Shown piece by piece: positions 46,119 through 58,415 of a stretch of DNA of 64,000 bases. The position numbers and the translations under genes are program-made. The first letter of the stretch is position 1, and the number at the start of each line of letters is the position of its first letter. Under the pieces are notes generated by a model that saw only the letters and a list, made by a program, of their open reading frames with translations, had not been told where the DNA came from and did no database searches. Source of the DNA: Zea mays (taxonomy: Eukaryota > Streptophyta > Magnoliopsida > Poales > Poaceae); assembly GCF_902167145.1 (NCBI RefSeq), contig NC_050099.1, positions 9,190,434 through 9,254,433 of the forward strand. Direction: 5' to 3'.

Positions 46119-49100
46119 TTAAACAAAAAATTTGCAGAGATTGTCAATATTCCAAGAATGGTCTAGGTCTTCGCTGGATGGCGTTGTTAGCCTGTATGCG
46201 CTGGGGGATGCCTTCGACTTGACGATGAACGGACCCTCACACTTTGGCTCCAGCTTGCCCCGTGACTCTGTCCAGGTGGTTCGGACGAGTACGAGGTCTC
46301 CTTCGTTGAACTCTCTTGGGACGACTGCTTGTTCGCGCCAGGCCTTCGTTTGAGCTTGGTATTTGTTGAGGCCCTGCAGGGCGAAGACATGGTCTCCATC
46401 GATGAGGTCTTTGGACGTTGGTTTGTCTACATCGGGGACGGCTGATGCGCTTGTTCGAGATGACCCGTGCTTTATTTCCTGCGGGGTCATGGCCTCCGAA
46501 CCATATAGTAGACGAAAAGGAGTGAATCCAGTCGCCCGACATTTGGTCGTGTTTAGCGCCCATACTGCTTCAGGTAGATGGTCGGCCATTTACCCTTGCT
46601 GTCATCGAGTAGCCTTTTCTTGATAGCAGTGAAAATCTTACCGTTGGCGCGCTCGACGACGCCATTAGATTGCGGGTGATATACTGAGGCAAAGGCGAGC
46701 TTGGTGCCGATGGAGAAGCAGAAATCCCTGAAGTCCTGGCTGTCAAACTGTTTGCCATTGTCGATTGTGAGCTCGGACGGGACTCCGAATCGGAAAACAA
46801 TGTTTTGCCAGAAGAATTTCTGGGCAGTCTTCGACGTTATTGTAGATACAGCCCTAGCCTCGATCCACTTGGTAAAATACTCGACGGCGACGAAGGTGAA
46901 CTTGAGGTTCCCTTGAACCATGGGTAGTAGCCCAACAATATCCAGCCCCCAGCGTTGAAGTGGCCATGTGTGGGCAATCAGCTTTGTGAATTGCAAAGGG
47001 TTGCCCGAACACGGAGAAAACTTCTGGAAGGCTTCGCACGACCTCGTGACTCGATTCATGGCGCAGATTATAGCGGGCCAGTAGAACCCTTGACGGATCA
47101 CCTTGGTAGCGAGGGCCCTAGGCCTCGAGTGAGAGCCACAAGTTCTGTTGTGGACTTCACGCAGGATCTGGATGCCCTCGATTTCGGTGACGCATTTAAC
47201 CATGGGTTGACTGACCCCCTTCTTGTATAGCTGGCCCTCAATGATTGCGAAGTCCCAGCATCAGTGCTTGAGGTGCTTGGCCTCGTTGACGTTGCTTGGA
47301 TGATAATATCCTTGCAGGAACAGGGTTATTGGGCCCGCCAATCTTCGGTCATGATGAGGTTGACTATGCGGTGGCCCTCGGTGTCGTTAGTTATTTGTAG
47401 ACCCTCTAGACTGCGGACGGCTGGCGTGCCGATGACGTGGTAGAACACGTCGGAGGGCAAGGCTTTGCCTCTGGCAGCTGCTTTGGCCAATGTGTCGGCC
47501 TCCTCGTTCCTGGCTCGGTCCACATGCTACAAGGTAAAGCCCTTAAATTGTCTCTCAAGACTGCGAACAGCCGTGAGATACTACATGAGTGCGGGGTCTT
47601 TTGCTGAATATTCTTTTTCGACCTGACCGGCAACCACTTTGGAATCTGTCTTGATTATGCAGGTGATGACACCAAGCGCTCTTAGCTTGCGAATACCCAG
47701 GTTGACAGCTTCGTATTCTACTACGTTGTTGGTGCATCTGTCGAACTCCAAAGCAAAGTTGAGGCATGCTGCATATCTGTGTTTGACCCCTGTGGGTGAT
47801 GTGATGACTGCAGCCGCGCCTGCCCCCGCATGGCACCATACGCCGTCACAGTGGATGGTCCACACTTTATCTGCAGGCTCGTCCTGCTGCGTTACTGGCC
47901 CTGTCCTGTCAACGATGAAGTCTGCCAGGACCTGTGACTTGATTGCTGTCCTGGGTTCGAAGACGATATGGTAGCCGGAGAGCTCAGTTGCCCATTTGGC
48001 AATCCGGACAGATGCCTCTGGGTTGTGGAACAGCTCTCCCAGTCCCCTGTCCGAGGTGACCCGCACCTTGAATGCTTCGAAGTAATGGCGCAGCTTGTGT
48101 GATGCCATGATGACTGCGTAGGAGATTTTTTCCAACTCGGTCATGTTACACTTGGAGGTCGTGAGGACCTCGGAGACATAGTAGACTGGACACTGCCGGG
48201 TCGTGCCCTCCCTGTTTTGCTCTTGGACTAGGGCTGCGCTGACTGCATATGGTGAGGCGGCGATGTAGAGCAGAAGCGGCAGCGAAGGGTCTGGACTAGT
48301 GAGAATGGCCAAGTCTGACAGGTGCTGCTTAAGTGATGCGAAGGCTGCCGCCTGTTCTGGTCGCCACGTGAAGTCTTTCGCACCACGCAGTGTCTTGAGG
48401 AAAGGTAGACTCCGCTCGGCGGACTTGGAGATGAATCTGTTCAGAGCGGCCAATCTACCTGTTAGACGTTGGACGTCCCTGGTGGACTGCGGGGGTGTCA
48501 TGTTGATTATTGCCTGAATCTTGGTCGGGTTGGCCTTGATCCCGCGGTGCGACACCAGGTAGCCTAGTATCTTCCCATGGCGGACCCCGAAGACTCACTT
48601 CTTGGGGTTGAGGCGAAGTCGTGCGTCCCTCATGTTTGCGAATGTCTCTGCGAGGTCGGCCAGGTGATCCCCCTTAGTTTTTCTAGCGACGACGATGTCG
48701 TCCACATACGTGAAAATGTTTCGGCCTACTTGGCTCTCGAGCACCATCTTGGTGAAGCGAGAGAAGGTTGACCGAGCGTTCTTGAGTCCCTCCGGCATCC
48801 TAATGAAGCAGTATGTGCCGAAGGGTGTGATGAAACTGGTACTAACCTTGTCTTCCTTCTTCATATATGTTTGGTGGTAGCCAGAGAAGCAGTCGAGGAG
48901 TGACATGACTTCGCATCCGGCCGCACTATCAACAATCTTGTCGATCTGTGGCAGCGGGAAATTATCCTTGGGGTAGGTCTTGTTGAGGCTGGTGAAATCG
49001 ATGCACATCCGCCACTTGCCGCTCTTCTTTTGCACCATGACTACGTTGGATAGCCACGTAGGGTAGGCGATTGGCTCGATGAAATTGGCCTCCAGCAGGC

Positions 49101-49142
49101 GGTGTACTTCGGCTTTGGCGGCTTCTATTTTTTCATCGGACT
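46119..49142 (-). pseudogene. T3 pol: truncated RT, RNase H, second RNase H, integrase
   Basis: The reading begins at SDEKIEAAKAEVHRLLEANF, directly after the primer-site leader, which is already RT; gag, protease and the first RT residues are gone. RT: MCIDFTSLN, TYVDDIVVA (about 48700). RNase H: LLLYIAASPYAVSAALVQEQ. Second RNase H near 47840: HCDGVWCHAG, NNVVEYEAV, TDSKV. Integrase in frame 47203: HNRTCGSHS, GFYWPAI, WGLDIVGLLP, DNGKQFD, VERANG; the C-terminal part (46589-46119) is in a third frame. Stops at 47581 and 47527 are TAG where Gln fits. A TGA at 48595 follows NPKK, where family members usually have Cys. Frameshifts lie near 47326 and 46570. Confidence 0.9.
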
Positions 49143-49170
49143 GGGTTCAAGCCCCACGGTGGGCGCCAAA
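49141..49170 (-). other. Primer binding site of T3, with tRNA-like T-arm
   Basis: On the minus strand TTTGGCGCCCACCGTGGGG abuts the LTR. Read on the plus strand, 49141-49168 has the geometry of a tRNA 3' end: a 5-bp T stem with four pairs around the 7-nt loop TTCAAGC, then 7 acceptor bases, one discriminator and CCA. I could not match it to a specific plant tRNA. Confidence 0.7.
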
Positions 49171-49648
49171 TGTTGGAACTTGCTCTCCTGGGAAAGTTGA
49201 TCCAACGGGGGACTGGAAAGGATGCAGGCAAGGTTTAACTCGAGATGGCGATTGCTCTGTTAATCCAGCCTCTCAAGGGCACTGTACGGGGGTATTTATA
49301 GGTGCCCGAGCGCCCAACGTCCAGATGTAAGGACGCTTATGCCCTCAGACACCTAGATTATCCCCAGAATATTCCCATAAGGGAGGGTTACAAACTGTCA
49401 TTACAGAAAAGCTAGTACAAATCAGGCCCGTAACACGCCTATCCGTGCGGGGCCTGTTACGATGGGTCGAATCCCCCGTGGGCCTCCAGGTAGGACCGAG
49501 GACGCGGGATGGAGAGACTTCGTCGTAGGCCTTCGTCTTGCAGTGAAGAGGACGAAGGGTGGGCCGCGCCGGTCATCTTGCCTCTGTTGGTGCAGTGAGT
49601 TGACGAAGGCCTAGAGCAAAGGATTGCGTCTTCGCCTTCGCCCCAACA
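49171..49648 (-). repeat. 5' LTR of T3
   Basis: 478 bp, TGTTGGAACTTGC...CCCCAACA. It is the same length as the 3' LTR, with a modest number of substitutions. Confidence 0.92.
49292..49300 (-). promoter_or_regulatory. LTR promoter TATA box, T3
   Basis: TATAAATAC on the minus strand, directed into pol. The 3' LTR has the same box at 31273-31281. Confidence 0.55.
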
Positions 49649-49857
49649 CCCGTACAGAAATCTTTTTAATTTATTGAATCTTTTTGGGAAACTTTTTCTT
49701 TACTAAATCATTTTGGGGGAACATTTTCCTTTACTAAACTACTAGGAGGCTGACATGAAGGGCCCTTCTTCCCTGATCTATTCTTCTTGCCCCGCGCCGG
49801 CTTCTCGTCGTGGGCACATGCAGGCTTCTGGCTCGATCGGGCAGGGAGGACCGGGCC

Positions 49858-49866
49858 TATATATAT
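49858..49866 (+). promoter_or_regulatory. TATA box, PME1 copy 4
   Basis: TATATATAT after GGGCC, 108 bp before the ATG at 49974. T3 ends 205 bp upstream. Confidence 0.58.
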
Positions 49867-49973
49867 GGGATGCTGCCGGTGTTAGCCAGCAAAGACGCGC
49901 ACAAAGGTAAGTGTGTAAGGTTAGGAGCCAGTGTACCATCACATCAGATCAGATCGATCGCAGCTTATAGGGG

Positions 49974-50984
49974 ATGGTAGGCGGTGTGAGGAGGTGCGAC
50001 CTGGGCCTGGCCATGGCGGTGGCCCTGCTGCTCGCTGCGCTGGTTGTCATTGCAAGCGGCGGCGCGGAGACGAGGCAGAAGCTACCTGCTAGTAGTCGTA
50101 ACGACGACGACCACACAACCGTTCTCAGCCGCCTGTCTAACGTCATTGATCCGCCGGGGAGCTAGCCTCCGCGTGCGGATGCTGTCATGGTGAAGCCGTG
50201 CGGCGGTGTTGCTGCTCCGCCACCTTGCTACACCAGCATCCAGGTAGCCCTGAATGCTGCACCAGTACCACAAGAAGCCGAGGAGGTGGAGGACAAGTAC
50301 GTCGTGCATGTGCTCGCTGGCGTCTACGACGAGACCGTCAACATTACAAGAAGGAATGTGATGCTGATCGGCGATGGGGTCGGTGCCACCGTCATCACGG
50401 GGAACAAGAGCAATGCAACAGGCACCCCCAAAAACATAACGGCGACAATGAGTAACTCTAGCGATCGTTATTTCACTGCAGTTGAGTTGTTATGCATGCA
50501 TACTATAAATCAAAACTATTAATTTGTTGCTGCTGTTGCAGATGCCTTGGGTCATGACTTCATAGCATAGAACCTGACAATCAGAAACATGGCAGGGCCA
50601 GAAAGGAGGTAGGACGTGGCGCTAAGGTAAAATTCGAACAAGTCGGTCGTCTACCGGTGTAGCATGGAAGGTCATGAGGACACCTTATACGCAAAGAACG
50701 GGATCCAGTTCTACCTGCAGACCTTGATCTAGGGCACCGTGGACTTAATTTATGTTTGGCAATGCCCAGGCCATGTTCCAGAGCTGCCCTCTACTGGTGC
50801 GCCGCCCATCGAAAGGCAAGCACAATGTGCTGACGACGTAGGGCTGCAACAATGCCAGCCGTGAGTCCGACTTCTTGTTCCACATGTGCATGGTGGAAGC
50901 GGCACGGGACGTGGACCTCAACGGCGTGGACCACGTTGCCTTCATCAAGTCATATCTCAGTCGTGTGGTCAGCCCCAACGGCTC
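49974..50984 (+). pseudogene. PME type 1, copy 4, left part
   Basis: It starts MVGGVRRCDLGLAMAVALLL with a signal peptide. TAG at 50163 replaces the Trp before PP. The donor region has lost 4 bp (CAATGAGTAAC). Exon 2 starts at 50542 with TAG at 50568 and 50610, the same two sites as in copies 2 and 3, and TAG at 50729 (Trp expected). An insertion near 50745 breaks GTVDF. A deletion at about 50930 removes the whole catalytic-Arg motif (YLGRPYRNFS). The gene is then cut at 50984 by X5 and resumes at 59601. Confidence 0.88.
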
Positions 50985-53645
50985 TGTAACACCCCGGAAT
51001 GCTACTGAACTACACATCTGACATCCATATATAAAATTTCGACAGCATCTCCTTTGAAAATTGCATAAACAGGGAAGCAACAAAGTATAAATAGATATCA
51101 TAATAAGAAAACATAATCGACATTAATAATCTACTAGCAATGGGAAGACAACCATAACAGCATGAACTAAATTAACCAGTGCGCACAACTAGTCAGAAAC
51201 AAACATCCTTTGGTAAGAAGCTTCTAATTAAATCATGACTGCGCCTAAACAACGTTATTATGAGAGTGAAGGTGGATGTGCTGCTACTTTCCACTTCCCT
51301 GGATGAGCAACAAGCACCTACATTGAGCAATGCAAGAGTGAGATGAAACATCTTAGCAAGTGAATTGTTTTGACGAGATATTTAAACCACAAATTGAATT
51401 AATCAACATATTAAAAGAATCACAATTAAGATCAGAAATACTTGTAGATATAGAACTCAGTAGTCCCAATATTACCAATACCATCTCATTTCCTCGAACA
51501 ACCACCATAGGTTCTATAACACTTCTCTGCGTCAACAAAACCTGCAAATATCACTTCAATGTATGCATAGGAATGCAAAGTGTAGGTAATCTGTCTTCAT
51601 ACCTCTGAAGGTATAAAACCACATCATCTGCAAATAACAGTTCAATGAATGCATATGAATGCAATGCATATGTCCTCTGCCTTCATACCTCTAAGGGTAT
51701 GAAGCCGCATCGTACCCCTCCTCAGGCAACGTACGATGCTAAGTTGTACCGGTACGGTCGGACCATAGGTCACGACCCAACTTCAGATGCAAGTGAATCA
51801 TGCAATGTATATGGTATGCTGCATTTATCAATATACTTCACATCCTTCACATACAATACAACCTCAAATAATACTTCATTTACCTTCAGATACAATACCA
51901 ACCTCAAATAATACTTCAGTTACCTTCAGATACAATACCAACCTCAAATAATACTTCATTTACCTTCAGGGGTGTGAATTAATCTCATGAGTCATATTCG
52001 AATCGTAATCATCATCAATATATGATTGAGCATTAGTATAATGCAAGCAAGTAAAGCATCACCATAGAGTCCAATTATGGAAGAAACCAATACTTCTGAA
52101 TATTAGAGTGTAAGCAATAGAAATAATAGGTCAGAACGGAAGCAACCACCGCTACATTCACTTGCCTTCATCAAAGAAGAAGAAATGTACTAGGCATGAT
52201 CTGGAGTGTAGCCACCTGCTAGCGGGCATAAAACTTAGTACAAATATTTCACAAACATTTGCCAACAATCAACAAATCGCTCCTAAACTTGAAACCAAGA
52301 CCTGGTGGTAAGCCTCCCACCCTGAACCACATGCCATACAGCAGCAGCGCTGTTTGTTAATTTTGTATCTTTAAAATTATAACAGTGGTAATATCAAAAA
52401 AATGTAATCTAGGAGTATCTACACAAAATATCCTATAACTTCGGTATTCAATAGATAATTAAATTCTGCAATCTATAAGTTCTAAAACATCTGACAAGAT
52501 AACTGACTGAATCTGTTTCAGACAGCAGCGTAGTTAACTTCAAAATTCGATATCTCACAAACCACTCAACCAAAAATCATGAAATTCTACTGGCTGTAAG
52601 AACTTTTATCCCTCTACAGAAGTCTCCATAGTTAGAAGAGCCAATTCGGCCATTTACCTAATGAAACCTACCAGTGAACAGACCCGCTCATTTTTGTCAG
52701 GCAAACAGGAACAGTCACAGTAAAACAAACATAACTGGAGTTTCATAATTCATATGAATGCACTTTTTAACAATCTGGAAAGCTTATGAAATTACCTACA
52801 ACTTTTCTTACATACCCAAGGTTGAATTCTATTGATAAAATTGCCTAAATTATAATAGAACAGATTCTGCACAGAATTATGAGACTAAAAAGCTGCTATA
52901 ATAAAACTGCAATAACTATCTAATCTGATGTCCGATTGAGGTGTTCTTCACGGCCACAGAAAGATCTACAAATTATCTACGACTCATATATAGACTTTTC
53001 ATTTTTTTGAGGCCACTAAGACCATAAAAAACTGGCATAAACAGAAACTATCGAATCTGCCATTCCGCAGAAAACTAAATTCGAGATCAAAACCTAACCC
53101 CACATCTAATCCAACCTGTAATCCTTTAATCTCCATGACCCACAACCTCCAAAAGCACATAATTACAGGGAGGAACAAGGATTTCATCCATACCTAGGGT
53201 TTTCCCCAAGAAAATCTTCAAGAAGAGATGGGGAAGAACATCTCCTTGATCCTCTCTTCCTCTTCAATTCAACGTGCTCCTCCTCTTCTCGATCCATGAT
53301 GCGTGGGGGGGGAATCTAGAGGGAGGAGGGAGACATGGAGAGGGTAGGGTGCGGCTGCCATTGGGGAGGAGAGCAAGAGAGGGAGAGGGGTGGCTGCAAC
53401 CCAATTGGGGAGAAGGAGAGGGGGACGGCTAGGGTTTTGGAGGAGAGGGGGGCTCCCATCCACCGGATCGAGATCAATGACCCAAACTCGCTCTCCCCTT
53501 TGAGCTCCTGACCCCAGCGGAAAAAATGCCAAAAGATCTACTATTTTCTGAGGAATGCCTCCTGAAACTCCAAACCCCAATGCCACAAAACATCAAAGAA
53601 AAGAGAAAAAAGTTTAACTTCTTTTCAGAAAATTATGGTATCACA
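50985..53645 (-). repeat. 3' LTR of X5
   Basis: 2661 bp, TGTAACACCCC...GGTATCACA on the plus strand. A repeated 'CCTCAAATAATACTTCATTTACC' type motif with about a 46-bp period lies near 51860-51970. It contains the two blocks shared with element C (51690-51790 and 51311-51366). Confidence 0.88.
51690..51790 (-). repeat. Conserved LTR block in X5 (shared with element C)
   Basis: The core TACCGGTACGGTCGGACCAT is the exact complement of the element C core at about 36953-36972. Flanking sequence (GCAACGTACGATGCT, GGTATGAAGCCGCAT) also aligns. Confidence 0.8.
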
Positions 53646-55364
53646 CTCTACCCCCCTTAAAAAGAATTCATCCTCGAACTCGACCACTCCAACAAAACAT
53701 CCTAGGTACCCCATATAGCAGCACCATGCAAAACATGGGTCCATTATTGGTCTTAATTAACACAAGAACTTCTACATCGACTAATTGTCTAAGGAAACTA
53801 TATCACCTAACATCAAGCATGAACCAACATGTAATGAAGCTCAAACCAAGTCATAGATGCAATCAACACTACGATTTCACAACATCGAATTTGGATGCAG
53901 CCATACATCAGCATCAATGTCTTAAAACGACAGTCTTTTATGAAGGGGTAATACGCACTAAGCACAACCTTTACCAACTTTAACAATTCATTTTAATTCA
54001 ATGGTGAAACATCCACACCAGATGAATGTATAAGAAGATCAAACACCTCACCTCACAGCACCACGAAACAAGTAGTTCTATTGAAACAAAACTCCTAATC
54101 TTCCTAAACCTTGTTCTTGCCATAATGAAAAGATAATCATGTAATCTAACATACTTTGCACCCCACCAAAAGGGAGAACATCTACAGAACTAATGGAGCA
54201 ATAAAGCCGACAAGAAGCCAATAACATCTTGCGCGGCACAGTTCATCGAAGAAATGCCAAAAACTCTACATAGAGCACTGACAGTCCAACAACAACACAA
54301 TACTTGCTTAACCCATGTCACTATACTTCATTCAACATCTCAACTAAGAAAAATATCCAACTAGTAAGGTTAACCTACACATAATATAAGTCTTCATCTA
54401 TTGTAGTTCAGAAACTTACATTTCATTCTATCATATGATGCACTCAAAGTAGCAGACCTAAAGGGTCAATACTAACCCCGTAATCCTTCACACATTTGGC
54501 AAACATCTCAAGCTGATGTAAAAACCACATCATTTAGGAATAGGTGACTAACCACACACAACCAACTCTAGGCTAGGCAATGACTTCATTCAAACCAATA
54601 GATAAGTGGTCCAACAATGGCTCCACAAACATGCATCGGGGAGAGAACCATCAGATCCTCAACGTATTAATACATAATCAATGGATCAAGAAAATCAAAG
54701 ATTTTATTCTGCAATTAGCATGACTAACATGCAACCACTTTAAACCACATCTAGGCTTTGTGGCTACTAAAACACACGATAGAAGACAGACATGTAAGCC
54801 ATTCTGGCTATGTAAAGACTTCCCCCAAAATCCATATAAAAGTACCAATATTCATTTCTTTCAGAACTGGTTTCTCGACATAAACAATCATTCTTTGCAA
54901 AGATAGTTGGAGCTATCCACCAACCGCCCAACAACTTAAATTCAAATTAATGGTTACCTTGTAACCCAAAACACGCAATTCTCACTCCTCTTAGAAACAT
55001 CCTCAATCAAGCATATATAACAATATTATTGTAATAAAACTCAACCATGAAAAACATTTTGAAAACAACGTAGGCATACCTGTATATCAACAGCATAATA
55101 GCAACTTCAATCTCACAAAAGACTAGTGATATCAATCGCATTAATAAAACAATATCAAAACAAATGAATTATATCAGGCATTAAGTCATAAACAACTTAC
55201 CACATCACCGCAAAGGATTAGGGAGGGTGAAATTATTTCATCTGCACTTCAAAGACATTAACATATATCAAAGATATTTGAACCCATACCCTTCCTATAT
55301 GTGCAAGTGTGTCAAATTTATCTTCAAATTGCCAACAACCTAAAGCCTATGCTTTGATACCAAC
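53646..55364 (-). other. X5 interior, non-coding, with primer site and polypurine tract
   Basis: On the minus strand TGGTATCAAAGC (55351-55362) differs at one base from the initiator-Met complement. The polypurine tract and preceding bases (GAATTC...TTTTTAAGGGGGGTAGAG) nearly equal those of element C. No gag or pol motif is visible in any frame; only short open frames occur. Confidence 0.8.
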
Positions 55365-57223
55365 TGTAACACCTCGGGGTCCACAAACACCCCGGAATGC
55401 TACTGAACTACACATCTGACATCCATATATAAAATTTTGACAGCATCTCCTTTGAAAATTGCATAAATAGGGAAGCAACAAAGTATAAATAGATATCATG
55501 ATAAGAAAACATAATCAACATTAATAATCTGCTAGCAATGGGAAGACAACCATAACGGCATAAACTAAATTAACCAGTGCGCACAACTAGTCAGAAACAA
55601 ACATCCTTTGGCAAGAAGCTTTTAATTAAATCATGACTGCGCCTAAGCAGCGTTGTTATGAGAGTGAAGGTGGATGTGCTGCTACTTCCCACTTCCCTGG
55701 ATGAGCAACAAGCACCTACATTGAGTAATGCAAGACTGAGATGAAACATCTCAGCAAGCCAATTGTTTTGACGAGATATTTAAACCACAAATTGAATTAA
55801 TCAACATCTTAAAAGAATCATAATTAAGATCAGAAATACTTGTAGATATAGAACTCAGTAGTCCCAATATAACCAATACCATCTCATTTCCTCGAACAAC
55901 CACCATAGGTTCTATAACACTTCTCTGCATCAACAAAACCTGCAAATATCACTTCAATGTATGCATAAGAATGCAAAGTGTAGGTACTCTGTCTTCATAC
56001 CTCTGAAGGTATAAAACCACATCATCTGCAAATATCACTTCAATGAATGCATATGAATGCAATGCATATGTCCTCTGCCTTCATACCTCTAAGGGTATGA
56101 AGCCGCATCGTACACCTCCTCGGGCAACGTACGATGCTAAGTTGTACCGGTACGGTCGGACCATAGGTCACGACCCAACTTCAGATGCAAGTGAATCATG
56201 CAATGTATATGGCATGCTGCATTTATCAATATACTTCACTTCCTTCACATACAATACAACCTCAAATAATACTTCATTTACCTTCAGATACAATACCAAC
56301 CTCAAATAATACTTCATTTACCTTCAGATACAATACCAACCTCAAATAATACTTCATTTACCTTCAGGGGTGTGAATTAATCTCATGTGTCATAATCGAA
56401 TCATAATCATCATCAATATATGATTGAGCATTAGTATAATGCAAGCAAGTAAAGCATCACCATAGAGTCCAATTATGAAAGAATCCAATACTTCTGAATA
56501 TTAGAGTGTAAGCAATAGAATTAACAGGTCAAAACGGAAGCAACCACCGCTACATTCACTTGCCTTCATCGAAGAAGAAGAAATGTACTAGGCATGATCT
56601 GGAGTGCAGCCACCTGCTAGCGGGCATAAAACTTAGTACAAATATTTCACAAACATTTGCCAACAATCAACAAATCGCTCCTACACTTGAAACTGTCGAA
56701 TCTGCCATTCCACAGAAAACTAAATTCGAGATCAAAACCTAACCCCACATCTAATCCAACCTCTAATCCTTTAATCTCCATGATCCACAACCTCCAAAAG
56801 CACATAATTATAGGGAGGAACAAGGATTTCATCCATACCTAGGGTTTTCCCCAAGAAAATCTTCAAGAAGAGATGGGGAAGAACATCTCCTTGATCCTCT
56901 CTTCCTCTTCAATTCAACGTGCTCCTCCTCTTCTCGATCCTTGCTGTGAGGGGGGGGGAATCTAGAGGGAGGAGGGAGACATGGAGAGGGTAGGGGCGGC
57001 TGCCATTGGGGAGGAGAGCAAGAGAGGGAGGGGGTGGCTACAACCCAATTGGGGAGAAGGAGAGGGGGGCGGCTAGGGTTTTGGAGGAGAGGGGGGCTCC
57101 CATCCACCGGATCGAGATCAATGGCCCAAACTCGCTCTCCCCTTTGAGCTCCTGACCCCAGCGAAAAAATGCCAAAAGATCTACTGTTTTCTAAGGAATG
57201 CCTCCTGAAACTCCAAACCCTAA
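55365..57223 (-). repeat. 5' LTR of X5, internally deleted and truncated
   Basis: It starts TGTAACACCTCGGGG and lacks about 745 bp corresponding to 52301-53045 of the left LTR. The deletion ends sit at a short GAAAC repeat in the left LTR. It stops at 57223 after CCCTAA, where the left LTR continues to its end. Confidence 0.85.
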
Positions 57224-58415
57224 TGTAACACCCCACTGCTCCCACACAATGAATGTTACCAAATACTCTTCCCACAAACTTATACAACATAAGAAAAGAA
57301 CTAGAGAAAGAAAGTATTGCAAAATCCGGCAGCACCTCCTCTGAAAGAAGCATAACGAGGGGAACATAAAGTTTATACATAATATAAAAGAAAGCTAATT
57401 CACATAGAATAATAAAAATGCAAAGGTAGTAATGAACATTCATGACCAAATAAAAAGGTAGGTAACTCAGCCCACCCCAAAATTTTGTTTAACTACCAAG
57501 AAAGGCTAAAACATATTAATCACTCATACTAGACCCTCCCTGTTTAACATCATTATTAAGCAGTGGTTTCTTTATTTAAAGGTGTAGTGGTCGTGCTGCT
57601 ACATCCCTCCTTTTCCCAAAGCAAAGATCATGTGCCTGCATCAGACAATGCAAGAGTGAGATAACACATCTCAGCAAGTAAAAGAGCAAACAACAACTGG
57701 ACAATGTAAACAAACCGTGCTTAAACAACCACGTAGTTCACAACTTCCTTCTTGAATAGTAATTTGCAGCAAGTAAACATGTAACCAATTACTTAGTTCT
57801 AAGATAAATCACAAGGTAAAGATCTACACTATCCACATCCACATAATAGGTTCCACACTTCACCCCCTAAATGCACATGGCTACAGATGCAGCAATGACT
57901 TCTGCCTTCATACCACTAAGGATATGAAGCTGCATCATACCCCTTCTCGGGCAACATATGATGCTCATTGTACCGGTATGGTCGAACCATAAGATCGCGA
58001 CGAAACTTCTATGCAATGGATGATGAATGCATTATGCATGTCAACAACATGAGTCATTCCCAAATAAAATGTGCCAAACATATACTTCCACCCATTCCAA
58101 GTAGTAAACAACATGGGTAACATGATCAAACCACAACTCCAACATATGTAAACAATAAAACATGAATATCTTCAAACGATAGTACCCATTTAGGAATATG
58201 AATACGAACATAAATAGCACTAACATAATCAAGTATAGGACACTTTAATCGACTGACGGAATAAACATCACTATTTGACAAATCCCTAAGTACGGTCCGG
58301 AAGTCCACCACCTATTTTTGACACACAACTTAGTGCACAAATTTCACATAACAACGCTCATAAATGATGCCGGACCTACGCACAACTTTAAACCCCGCCG
58401 TAGGTAACAACTCAG
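57224..58415 (-). repeat. Split chromovirus-type LTR, 3' half in reverse
   Basis: It matches the complement of the element C LTR from its 3' end (TGTAACACCCCACTG... against TGAAACACCCCACTG...) back to the middle (GTAACAACTC near 58405). It contains both conserved blocks (57630-57680, 57911-58010). Confidence 0.85.

Larger units (their letters stand above)
31147..49653 (-). mobile_element. T3: Tat-lineage Ty3/gypsy element with nested element C
   Basis: LTRs of 478 bp each (31152-31629, 49171-49648) with flanks CTCGT (31147-31151) and CCCGT (49649-49653). The undisturbed sequence at copy 2 and copy 1 reads CCCGT, so the left duplication has mutated once. It reads on the minus strand: primer site, RT to integrase (49142-46119), 79-bp repeats, antisense ORF on plus (31962-45479, split by element C). 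Gag, protease and the start of RT are missing. Its LTR and protein sequences differ from T1/T2, so it is a second Tat family. It split PME1 copies 3 and 4. Confidence 0.92.
50985..57223 (-). mobile_element. X5: non-coding LTR element (LARD-like), right LTR truncated
   Basis: The left LTR 50985-53645 and right LTR 55365-57223 enclose a 1.72-kb interior with no protein-coding similarity that I can see. The primer site at 55351-55362 and the polypurine tract at 53646-53660 are both on the minus strand. It inserted in PME1 copy 4 after GGCTC (50980-50984). The right duplication is lost because the right LTR is cut short at 57223 by another LTR. It matches the description of large retrotransposon derivatives that depend on an autonomous partner. 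Confidence 0.88.
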
